This document shows, piece by piece, positions 12,330-20,935 of a stretch of DNA of 64,000 nucleotides. Below the pieces are notes generated by a model, which made no database searches, was not told where the DNA came from, and saw only the letters and a program-made list of their open reading frames with translations. Position 1 is the first letter of the stretch. Each line of letters begins with the position of its first letter. The position numbers and the translations under genes were made by a program. The stretch is from Corythucha ciliata (lineage: Eukaryota > Arthropoda > Insecta > Hemiptera > Tingidae): positions 10,269,009 through 10,333,008 of the forward strand of contig CM075938.1 in the NCBI GenBank assembly GCA_038030265.1, written 5' to 3'.

Positions 12330-13948
12330 GTATAGCGATGAGTAATGGTATTTTCTTAATTTAAACCGCGAATTAGCGCTTTTTCTGCATCTTATCCGCG
12401 AAGAAGCGATTTTTCTCAATTTCAGCCTTTTTCGATATTTCACCCGCGAATGAGCACTTTTTCTCAATTGCATCCAAGAATTAGCGAATTGGTGGCGACT
12501 TCTCTCGAATTTTTCTCCATTTTACTGTCGCGAAATTGGCACTAGAAGCACTGGCGGACCTACGCCTATCGGGGCCCGGAGCAGATATTTCAATGAGGCC
12601 CCTTAGTCTCTAGGATAAACACGAAATAAATTTTATAGTTTTACGTAGCGTTAAACTTTGGTTTTTTCCTTATTTTAGCCACGAATTGGCATTATTTCTA
12701 CACTCCATCCGTCATTTAGCGCTTAATTGACGAATTTCTCTAACCGCGAATGAGTGTTTTTTGTCAATTTTACCCGCAAATTAGCACTTGTCTCACTTTT
12801 GGCCGCTTTTCGCAACGTTTTTCTTTATTTCATCAACGAAGAAGCGTATTTTTAAAAATCTAAATCCAAGAATTTGCGACGTTTCTCAATTTTACAGCCC
12901 CAAAAAATTCCTTCAGAAGCCACGATTTTAGACGCAAATTGAAACTCTCTGTATCTAATAGCCACGAATCAAAGCTCTTTATCAATTTTTTAGCCGTAAG
13001 ATATCGATTTTATCCCGCGAACACGCGGTTTTTCTCAATTTTGTCCACGAGTTGGCGTTTAGACGCGAATTAACAATTTTTTCCCTACTTCCTGCTATGG
13101 ATTAGGGGTCATCCTCAGTTTTATTCCCGGATTAGCTGTTTTTTTCCACTAGTAGCCGTGAATTGCCGATATCCTCAATTTTGAGCCACAACTAAGCTGC
13201 CTTCAGAAGCCCAGAATTGGTGTATTCTCTATTTTAGACACAATTTGCAATTTGTCTCTGTTTTAGGCTCGAATTAGTGCTTTTTCCTAATTTTAGCAGC
13301 AAAATTAGCGATGTTTCTCAATTTTTGGCAGTTTTACGTTTTCCTCAATTTTAAGCAGCGAATTAGCACATTTTCTCCATTTGAATTGAAAAATAGCGCT
13401 TCTCCGCTAATTAGCCAAATTTTTTACATTTTTGTCCCGCATTCACTCGCTTTTTCTCACTTTTAGCCACAAATAAGTTGTCTTCAGAAGGCGAGAATTG
13501 GGGTATTTGCAATTTTCAACGCGTACTGATATTTTCTCTTTTTTACCCACGGATTAGCACTTTTCTCAATCTGAACTGAAAATTATCGTTTTTATTCCAT
13601 GAATTAGCGATTGTTCGGGATTTTTGCCACAAATTGGCGTTTTCCTAAATTCTTAGCATCGAATTAGCACTTTTCCTCAATTTGAACTGAAGTTTCGCGG
13701 TTTTTAAAATTGGATGGATTACTAAATTTTCTCTATTTTAGCTTCAGCTTTTCATAAGAGATTTTTCTCAATTTCATAAGTGTATTTTCTCCGTTTTATA
13801 AGCAAAGTACAGTGGTTTTTATCCCGTGAATTAGAGACTTTTCTTCATTTCAACCGTGAACTAGCACTTTTGCTCAGTTAAATCAGTGAAATGAAGTTTT
13901 TCCTCAATTTTACCCATGAATTGGCGTTTTATCCCGTGAAACAGTGGT
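12330..13948 (+). repeat. sat-2 array, plus orientation
   Basis: Degenerate units such as TTTTTCTCAATTTTAGC followed by CGCGAATTAGCG. A short interruption at about 12,545-12,600 (CACTGGCGGACCTACGCC, then GGGGCCCGG) looks like the end of a hAT-type DNA transposon. The array is cut by the copia insertion at 13,954 and resumes at 18,968. Confidence 0.85.
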
Positions 13949-13953
13949 GTATC

Positions 13954-14092
13954 TGTGGGAATTAAAATTTGACTCCACTCGCTATTTTTTATAGATCACA
14001 TGAAACCTTTCGTTTTTGTTTCTTTTTTGCCTTGTACTTCGCGAATAAATACTTGTCCTTTTTCTTTGACCAAACTTCGTCTAAATATAACA
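13954..14092 (+). repeat. copia 5' LTR
   Basis: A 139-bp LTR starting TGTGGGAATT and ending ATAACA, matched by the 3' LTR at 18,826-18,962. It is preceded by the target duplication GTATC and followed directly by the primer binding site. Confidence 0.95.
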
Positions 14093-14110
14093 GGTTATGT
14101 AGCCCAGATT
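14093..14110 (+). promoter_or_regulatory. primer binding site, initiator-tRNA half type
   Basis: Immediately after the LTR comes GGTTATGTAGCCCAG. This closely matches the sequence after the Drosophila copia 5' LTR (GGTTATGGGCCCAG), which pairs with an internal part of initiator tRNA-Met rather than its 3' end. The match suggests priming by a tRNA fragment. Confidence 0.75.
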
Positions 14111-14159
14111 AACGCAAGAATCTGTTGCGATAAATATTCTACGAACATTGAAAGACCTG

Positions 14160-14277
14160 CCCCCCTATTCTGTAACTCCTAACGCGTGAGTTAGCGAAAT
14201 AAACAAGGTGAATAATTGAAAGTTATCAGCTGAGAAAATTCGCTAACGCACGCGTTATGAGTTACAGAATAGGGGGG
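14160..14277. mobile_element. palindromic MITE family B, copy 1
   Basis: A 118-bp element that is almost one long palindrome. It starts CCCCCCTATTCTGTAACTCC and ends with the reverse complement of CCCCCCTATTCTGTAACTC. The arms continue through ACGCGT and GTTAGCGAA. CTG flanks it on both sides (14,157-14,159 and 14,278-14,280), consistent with a 3-bp target duplication. It lies in the copia leader, so it is younger than the copia insertion. It has no coding capacity. Confidence 0.9.
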
Positions 14278-14280
14278 CTG

Positions 14281-14397
14281 CCCCCCTATTCTGTAACTCT
14301 TAACGCGTGCGTTAGCGAAATAAACAAGTTGAATAATTCAAGTAATCAGCTGAGAAATTTTGCTAACGCTCGCGTTAAGAGTTACAGAATAGGGGGG
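14281..14397. mobile_element. palindromic MITE family B, copy 2
   Basis: A second 117-bp copy directly abuts the CTG that ends copy 1 and is itself followed by CTG (14,398-14,400). The two copies differ at several internal positions, so this is not a simple exact duplication. Three CTG triplets therefore separate two tandem MITEs, as expected if the second inserted into the target duplication of the first. Confidence 0.9.
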
Positions 14398-14410
14398 CTG
14401 AACGTAAAAA

Positions 14411-14800
14411 ATGAGCTCAAACCATCGCATTGAAACTTTGAAGAAAGACAACTATGATACCTGGAGGATCCAAGCTCAAGCTGTCCTCATCAGAGTTGAT
14501 CTTTGGGGTTACGTCTCAGGAAAAATTCAAAAACCTGACGAACCTTCAGAAAGAGAAAGACGGGATGAATACGACTTGAATGCTCGATCGGAGCTCATGC
14601 TTATGATAGCTCCTTCCGAACTCAAACAAGTAAAAACTTGTTCTACGTCAAATGAAGTATGGAAAACACTCGAAAACAACTTCCAAAGTAAAGGTCCTGC
14701 TCGAAAAGCAACACTGCTGAAACAGTTACTTCTGTACAAGATGAGCGAAAATGATGACGTTCGAATCTATTTAAACAATTTTTTTCGACACCGTGGATAA
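14411..14800 (+). pseudogene. gag: copia gag, N-terminal part
   Basis: The ATG at 14,411 opens a 129-codon frame beginning MSSNHRIETLKKDNYDTWRI. This is the typical start of copia gag proteins (LNGKNYDTW-, then -LM-I-P-, then -WKTLE--F). It makes the capsid that packages element RNA in the cytoplasm. The frame is lost near 14,795 and gag continues in another frame. The ATG lies just downstream of the second MITE, so leader translation is probably disturbed. Confidence 0.85.
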
Positions 14801-15519
14801 ACTTTCGGACATGGATATAATAATTAACAATGATCTACTGAGTATCATGATGTTATACAGTCTTCCGTCGTCATTCGAAAATTTCAGAACAGCAATTGAA
14901 AGTCGAGATGCACTGCCATCACCTGAAGATCTCAAAATTAAAATAATCGAAGCTAGCGAGTCCAAAAAAAGCAACGCTTCTGGAAGTGATGAAGCGCGTT
15001 CTTCGGAAGAAATAAAAAAATATTTCAAAATCACAAGAATTTCGAAAAGAAAAATGACAAAAAGGAGACAAGTTTTCGTTTCAAGTGTCACATCTGTAAC
15101 AAGTTCGGACACAAAGCTCGTGATTGCAACGTCAAACGTAATCAAACTGACACGCATTCGACCTATTATAGCCGATGTAAAAGAACACTGTCTTTCAATC
15201 AACGAACTCGACACTACAAAAAATCTTTGGTGTCTTGATAGCGGTTCAACGTCACATTATGTGTGCGAAGAAATCACTTTTCACCGAAACCGAACCAAAC
15301 AAACAAGGAAGTGTTTTGAAATTGGCATCAGAAAATCACACTCAGCCCATAAGTGGAAAAGGTCTAGCACAAATCAAAGTCCAAAAGAATCACACAATCG
15401 ATCTGCCGAACACTTTATTCATTCCAAATCTGTCCACAAATCATCTATCGGTGAGCAAAATTACTGAAAAAGGGTTCACTGTACTATTCAAAAAGGATAG
15501 AGCGACTGTAATTGGATAG
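14793..15519 (+). pseudogene. copia gag C-terminus, zinc knuckle and protease
   Basis: Gag continues through SLPSSFENFRTAIESRD. A CCHC knuckle (C-X2-C-X4-H-X4-C, KCHICNKFGHKARDC) is encoded at 15,086-15,127 in a different frame from its neighbours. The aspartic protease active site LDSGSTSH lies at about 15,234-15,257. The region then shifts frame again near 15,300 and stops at 15,519. The order gag, knuckle, protease is normal for copia, but at least three frame changes make this copy non-functional. Confidence 0.85.
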
Positions 15520-16873
15520 AAACAAAAACATAAATCTCCTGGCAAAGAAATCAAATGGACTTTACTTCGTTGAAAATGTATCGGAAAAAACTCTCCACGA
15601 CTCCAAATTATGTTCATCCAAAGAAAAGGGCACTATCGTCGAGTGGCATTCAAAGCTTGGCCACGTCAATGAAAATTCGTTAAAACTCGCCTTACGAAAT
15701 CAACTGTTCAACGGATCACGTTTCAATTAAAAAGAAAAATTGCAAAAATGTGAAACTTGCATTCAAGCAAAAATGACTCGAACCCCATTTCCAAAGCGAG
15801 ACAGCCCGAGAACATCGGAACTCCTTGAAATTGTACATTCCGATGTGTTTGGCCCGGTTCGTACCCCGTCAAACGGAAATTCAAAATATTTCGTTACTTT
15901 TATTGACGATTACTCCCGATATTGCAAAATTTATTTTTTGATGCAGAATAATGAAGTCGTGAATCGTTTTAAAGAGTTCCAGCGCGAAACAGAAAGATTC
16001 ACTGGAAAGAAAATCAAGTTTCTTCAAACCGATAATGAAAAATCGGAGTACTGCAACAAAGAATTTGACGCCTATTTAAAAAACTGCGGCATTAAAAGAA
16101 GACTTGCAACCACCTACACACCGCAGCTAAGTGGAGTAGCTGAGAGGAAAAATAGATCTCTAGTTGAAAAAGCGCGATGTCTTCTGTTAGACTCGAACCT
16201 TCCATTAACTTTTTGGGCTGAAGCCATTTTCACTTCAAACTACTTGTCGAACAGAACTCCATCGAAATCGATAAATGGTGAATTACCGTATACAAGATGG
16301 ACCGGTAAAACCCCTTCAGTTCGGCATCTTCACGTTTTCGGCTCAAAAGCATTAATGTTAAACAAAACACCTGGAAGAGGAAAATTTGAATCAAAGACGA
16401 CCGAAGGTATTTTCGTTGGATATTCTGAACTTTCAAAGGAGTACAGAATTTGGGTTCCCTCAAGAAAGAAATTGCAAGAGTCGAGAGACGTCAAAATACT
16501 GAACAAACAGTCAGAAATAGGAAAAGATAGCTCGCACTACAACACCACCGGAAATGACGCTTTTGAAATCGACATTACCCTTCCATCAAAAAATTCAAAA
16601 TTAAACAGTAAAACTCCAACTCCACAACCACTTCAAAATCCAGAAGAAGAAATTGTAAACAACGCAGAAAATGCTATGTTACCTACGACGTTGGAGTTGG
16701 AGTCCACCACATCAGAATCACCTGACAATGAAATAAGAGTAGAAGAAACTGTCGAAACACTGAACAATAAACCTAAACGGATAAGAAGACCTCCTATTTG
16801 GACGAGCGATTATTTAATGAACGCTCATCAGACAGAAGAAACAAGTGTGAAATCGCCAAATAAACAATATTAA
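15512..16873 (+). pseudogene. copia integrase
   Basis: The segment 15,512-15,730 carries the pre-integrase zinc-binding region (WHSKLGHVNENSLK), whose cysteine pair (CETCIQAK) follows in the next frame. The 377-codon frame 15,740-16,873 holds the rve core with catalytic D35 (HSDVFGP), D98 (LQTDN) and E135 (GVAERKNRSL), a D-D-36-E spacing. The conserved glycine after the second D is replaced (DNEKSEY). Downstream come the PYTRWTGKTPSVRHLHVFGS and EGIFVGYS blocks common to copia integrases, then a variable linker. Role: insertion of the element cDNA into the genome. Confidence 0.92.
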
Positions 16874-17560
16874 AGTGAATGGCACGACGCTATAAAAACC
16901 GAAATTCGGTCACATCTGAGAAACGACACGTGGACATTAGTTGAAAGAAAAGACGGAACTAACGTGGTTGATTCAAAAATGATACGAATAAATTCAAGCC
17001 GAACGGTGAACTCGAAAGAAAAAAGGCACGTCTGATTGCCAGAGGATTTTCTCAACGACCCGGTGTTGACTACGATGAAACGTTTGCACCAATAGCAAAA
17101 CTCTCCTCCATTCGATTTTTACTGGCCCTGGCAGCTGAAGAAAACCTTACTCTCAAACACCTTGATTTCTCTACCGCTTTTTTGAACGGTGACATCGAAG
17201 AGGAAATTTTTATGAAAATTCCCAACTGTCTAGAAAAATGTCTTCAAGACATAATGCTGGAAGAAAATGACGATCCTAATTCGGAATTGTTCACAAAAGC
17301 GAGAAACATGCTTGAAGACGTGAAAAACTTGAAAAAAGAAAATGTCTGCCGCCTACAGAAAGCTCTCTACGGTTTGAAACAAGCTGGAAGGCAATGGTTC
17401 TTGAAGTTAGACAACATTCTACAAACTTTGGGGTTTCAACCGTCTCTCTTTGACCCTTGCGTCTACGTCACTTTCAGAAAAATTCGTAATCCGTGATTTG
17501 AGCGACCTCAGTTATTGCCTTGGCATCGAATTTAAATAAACAAAACATCACATCTCCATT
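16874..17560 (+). pseudogene. copia reverse transcriptase lacking YVDD
   Basis: Translated blocks in shifting frames give EWHDAIKTEI, ARGFSQRPGVDYDETFAPIAK, LDFSTAFLNGDIEEEIFM (first catalytic aspartate) and LQKALYGLKQAGRQWF, all diagnostic of copia RT. The protein should then run from DPCVYV to the YVDD motif. Here the sequence jumps to IRDLSDLSYCLGIEF, so about 50-60 residues including YVDD are missing. The copy cannot encode active RT. Confidence 0.9.
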
Positions 17561-17633
17561 TCTCAAACGAAATACATCGATGATTTGTTGAATCAATTCA
17601 ATATAAAAAAATGCACCAAGGGTGCGGTCCGAT

Positions 17634-17713
17634 CTCCGTTTCGACCTCAGACCTTGGGCTGCCAGAGCCACGGTCCTGGTCTCATCAGTCCGGCAATTGA
17701 TCCGGAGACGGAG
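17634..17713 (-). ncRNA. hammerhead self-cleaving ribozyme, stem III open
   Basis: Read 5' to 3' on the minus strand: stem III strand CUCCGU ending in the GUC cleavage triplet (cut between 17,707 and 17,706). Stem I is UCCGG / CCGGA closed by the 8-nt loop AUCAAUUG (17,689-17,706). The core CUGAUGA is at 17,682-17,688. Stem II is GACC / GGUC (17,678-17,681 and 17,643-17,646) and continues through a small internal loop to a second GACC / GGUC pairing and a structured apical loop. GAAA is at 17,639-17,642. The closing strand CGGAG (17,634-17,638) completes a 6-bp stem III including the A15.1-U16.1 pair. Every invariant core position is present. Function (self-cleavage giving 2',3'-cyclic phosphate and 5'-OH) is inferred from the family. 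Confidence 0.9.
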
Positions 17714-17976
17714 CTGATGGTCTGCTCCGCCCAGGAGCGGAGGTGCTACCGCACTACGATCCCCGCCCCTGGTTCTCGACCTGACCCGGCAAAACCAAGT
17801 CAAAGAGGTCTCGGATCACCGAAACCGATGAGAACCGTGAGGGCGAAACGGGGACCGGGGATATTGCGGCTAGGAGCCGCGGCCGACGTTCAAAAAGAAA
17901 TTGAACAAAAAGATGTTGGGGTTTTAACCATACCAAACAATCGAAAAAATGCACCAAGGGTGCGGTCCGATCTCCG

Positions 17977-18031
17977 TTTCGACCTCAGACCTTGGGCTGC
18001 CAGAGCCACGGTCCTGGTCTCATCAGTCCGG
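17977..18031 (-). ncRNA. truncated second hammerhead core
   Basis: The second 97-bp repeat keeps CUGAUGA (18,020-18,026), stem II and GAAA (17,977-17,980). The stem I partner strand, the GUC and the 5' stem III strand are replaced by a GGATC-type patch. It should not cleave. The break lies at the position where the complete copy would be cut. Confidence 0.8.
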
Positions 18032-18071
18032 CAATTGATCGGATCGGATCGGATTGATCCGAATTCAATAT

Positions 18072-18815
18072 GTCTATGTGCAAACCAATTTCCACTCCAA
18101 CGGAACCAAGACTAAAATTAAAAAAAAACAGAAGACGAGGAAGAATTATTCAACATGCCGTATCAAAGTTTAATTGGTTCATTGATGTATCTTGCAGTGG
18201 CAACTCGACCTGATATTTCTCATACGGTGAGTTACCTCAGTCAATTTAATACGTGTTTTCGAAAGGAACACTGGGAGGCTGCGAAACGCGTTTTGAGGTA
18301 CCTGCAAGGGACAGAGAATTTTGCGTTAAAATTCAGAAAGACTGGAAAAAGTCTAACTCGCTTCGCCGACGCCGACTGGGCAACATGTCCTCAAGACCGA
18401 AGATCCTACACCGGTTATTGTTTTAAACTCGCTGGAACAGTCGTCAGCTGGGAATCAAGAAAACAAAGAACCGTTGCTCTTTCGACGGCCGAAGCAGAGT
18501 TCATGGCACTCACAGAAACCACCAAAGAAGCAATCCATCTCAAACAGCTGGGAATAGATTTGGGCATGCAAATATCGACGGTGACGATTTTCACTGACAA
18601 CCAAGCAGCTCAAAGTCTCGCAAAGAACACAATCATAAGCTCGAAATCAAAACATATCGACATAAAAAAGCATTTTATTCGAGACTCTTGAGAGGAGAAG
18701 TCGAAGTCAACTATCGACCCTCTGATATTATGGATGCTGACATATTCACCAAATCTCTCCCAACTGTTAAATTCGAACAGTTCAGACAGAATTTGGGACT
18801 GTCAAAAATCGTTCG
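18072..18815 (+). pseudogene. copia RNase H and 3' end of pol
   Basis: After the insertion, pol resumes with MCKPISTPTEPRLKL, shifts frame at an A run near 18,120, and continues in the frame 18,155-18,691: MPYQSLIGSLMYLAVATRPDI, then RNase H with FADADWA (first D), STAEAEF (E) and IFTDNQAA (D). This is the standard copia RNase H, which removes RNA from the RNA-DNA hybrid. A further shift at about 18,690 leads to the terminal KHIDIKKHF / DIFTKSLP region. The protein would end at the 3' LTR. Confidence 0.92.
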
Positions 18816-18825
18816 TGAGGAGGAG
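18815..18825 (+). promoter_or_regulatory. copia polypurine tract
   Basis: GTGAGGAGGAG lies directly before the 3' LTR, the expected place for plus-strand priming. Confidence 0.8.
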
Positions 18826-18962
18826 TGTGGGAATTAAAATTTGACTCCACTCGTTATTTTTTAGATCACATGAAACCTTTCGTTTTTGTTTTTTTTTTGC
18901 CTTGTACTTCGCGAATAAATACTTGTCCTTTTTCTTTGAACAAACTTCGTCTAAATATAGCA
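18826..18962 (+). repeat. copia 3' LTR
   Basis: A 137-bp partner of the 5' LTR, beginning TGTGGGAATT and ending ATAGCA, followed by the target duplication GTATC. Confidence 0.95.
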
Positions 18963-18967
18963 GTATC

Positions 18968-19290
18968 TCAATGTTTTGTCGGATTTAGCGTTTTTCATAA
19001 TTTTAGGTGCGGGCTAATTTTACCCGTAATGCAGCGTTTTTATTTCACAAATTAGCCATTTTCATCCATTTTAGCCCCGAGTGAGCCTTTTTCTCAATGT
19101 TAGCCGCGATTTTTTTCTTACTTTTAGCCACGAATTTGCGTTTTTTCTCAATTCAACCCACGAATCAACTATTTTTTCTCAATTCTGGACTAAAAGTTGC
19201 ATCGAGAAACCGATAATTATCGCTTTTGTTTACTTTTGATCACAAATGTATCGCTTTTTTCAAGCATTTTGCCACATATTGGCCCCAAGA
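18968..19290 (+). repeat. sat-2 array, plus orientation (continued after copia)
   Basis: This is the continuation of the array interrupted at 13,953. It ends with CACATATTGGCCCCAAGAAC, a boundary sequence with a diverged counterpart at about 30,710. Confidence 0.8.
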
Positions 19291-20935
19291 ACAACAGATG
19301 AGTGCGCCTTCTCAGAGAAGTGATTTCGAGCGCAGAATGAAATAATCAGCTACTCAATTTGCTGAGCACCGCGGTGACATTCAATTCTCAAAGTCTCAAG
19401 CACTGAAAATCGTCGAATGGAGCCAAATCACCGTCTAATCGGGTTATGACAACCGGCCTAATAGACGCCCCTTATTCTCAGTTCGATTCCGCAGTTCAAA
19501 TATGAGATGTTTGTTCTTACGTTTTGTGCTAAGTTTAGGCATTGCCTTCTTTATTTAGGTACTGCGAAATGTCATTAAAATTAAGAAAAAAACGGTAACG
19601 TGCTGTTCTTGGGGCAAGTCTGTGGCTCCTACATGTATGTTACAGTTTTTGTAGTAAGGTGCAGGGCTCAACAAAGTCCCCGGATAATACTTAATATATA
19701 TAAATATATATAAGCAAATGTTGCCCACAATCACTGTTTTCCGGTATTTTTCAAGTGAATTAGGCATGAATTACCCCACAAAGTCATAGTTAAAATAAAG
19801 GTAAGTGGTGAATTGAAGAAGAAAGAAATAAAATGAAAGAATAGAAGAGGTCATAGAGGTTAGTGAGTTTCATGTACCTCGTATGTACGCCCACCCACGC
19901 TTCAAAAGGCTACTTTTTTTTTTTTTTTGTTCATTCGAAATTACGTCATTCTTTTTGACATCGATTTACTTAAGGGCATAGCTCCCCTGCGTTTGCGTTA
20001 CGTGGTGTGTAACAGGAGGGCGTGAGGTGGCAGACAGAATTCTAGGAAACTGACGGAAAACATGAGCAAGCTGAAATAAAAAATGAGGTGGAATGAAAGA
20101 GAGAGAGAGAGAGAGAAATAGAAAGGGCTGTTATAGGAAGGGTTTGTAATAGGGAAGTTGCGTGGGTCACGACGGCCGGCGCCTGCTGCGTGTTAAGTAA
20201 GCACGGGAATAATGTTGTCGGTAGAGGGGTGGATGAAATTCCGGTCATATTAGGTCATTTAATTGGGCTATGATGAATTTGTTTTTAATAATTGTTTGCA
20301 AGATAGAGTTAGATAATCATATTTTGTTGTAATTCATAGGTTGATTGCTCGGCAGGGCCAAAGTCACAATAAGGGCGGGAAAAGTGGAATTCTGTTGAAA
20401 TTGCAAAGTTGGGCCGGGAAACTTGATTTTCAAACGATAAACGCATAATTTCGCCGTAGTAACAGTGAAAAAGGTGGAATTTCAAGCTCTTATAAGATCA
20501 ATCGATTTGCACCAGACGTGGATTCAGGATTTGCTCAAGGCAAATTTACAATTCTCGGGTCAAAATTAACCCAAATGACCATTCGCACGCCAAAAATGGC
20601 CAATACTGAACGCCTTGAAAATGGCAAATGTCTAAAACTGATTATTTACGCGCTGAAAAGAGTCAAATTTGGAATTGCCGCTCTAAAAAATGGCCAGTCT
20701 GGACTTCACGAGCCTTATAAATGGCCAAAACTATATTCAAGGCATAAAACAGGTATAAATCTGAGCCCCCCCCCCCTATTCCTGACCATGTGTCACCACC
20801 TTGCGGGCTTGCGATTTTAATCAAAAACGCCCAGATAGTGAACGCTTAAAATGGTAAACGCTGGACTCCCGCTCACGTAGGACGGGCCTTAATAGCCTCC
20901 AGATTCTAAATAAACAAGAAATATTATTTGTATGT
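19291..20935. other. non-satellite block, no gene recognised
   Basis: Mixed sequence with a TATATA run near 19,697, a poly(T) tract near 19,915 and a GA run at 20,098-20,116. From about 20,550 there is a weakly repetitive stretch with CCAAAAATGGCC-like motifs. Open frames are short and unrecognised. Confidence 0.6.
20098..20116. repeat. GA dinucleotide microsatellite
   Basis: About nine uninterrupted GA units. Confidence 0.9.

Larger units (their letters stand above)
17595..18071 (-). mobile_element. retrozyme-like insertion with hammerhead ribozyme
   Basis: The copia sequence is interrupted by 457 bp (17,605-18,061) between perfect 10-bp duplications AATTCAATAT (17,595-17,604 and 18,062-18,071). 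The insertion is GC-rich and contains a 97-bp direct repeat (17,606-17,702 and 17,944-18,040, identical at all 97 positions), giving a unit of 338 bp. On the minus strand each repeat carries hammerhead core motifs, and the 17,634-17,713 copy is complete. On that strand the insertion starts with a GGATC-type patch (18,041-18,061), beginning within about 2 nt of the predicted cleavage site, and ends in a T run. A 1.3-unit copy with a ribozyme and target duplication is what retrozymes leave when multimeric or circular RNA is retrotransposed. A TRIM-type LTR element is the alternative, but the 10-bp duplication and tail argue against it. Confidence 0.85.
13949..18967 (+). mobile_element. Ty1/copia LTR retrotransposon with nested insertions
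   Basis: This is a full-length but dead copia-type element. LTRs at 13,954-14,092 and 18,826-18,962 begin TGTGGGAATT and end ACA/GCA. A perfect 5-bp target duplication GTATC lies at 13,949-13,953 and 18,963-18,967. The pol order (protease, integrase, RT, RNase H) is diagnostic of copia. The two LTRs differ at about four bases plus one 2-bp indel over roughly 137 bp. The coding region has several frameshifts and stops, lacks the RT YVDD segment, and carries two MITEs in the leader and a ribozyme-bearing insertion between RT and RNase H. It inserted into sat-2. Confidence 0.95.

Noticed and set aside
17606..18040. The 97-bp direct repeats as LTRs of a TRIM element
   Set aside because: There is a 10-bp target duplication rather than 4-6 bp, extra tail sequence lies beyond the second repeat, there is no primer binding site or polypurine tract, and a ribozyme is present.
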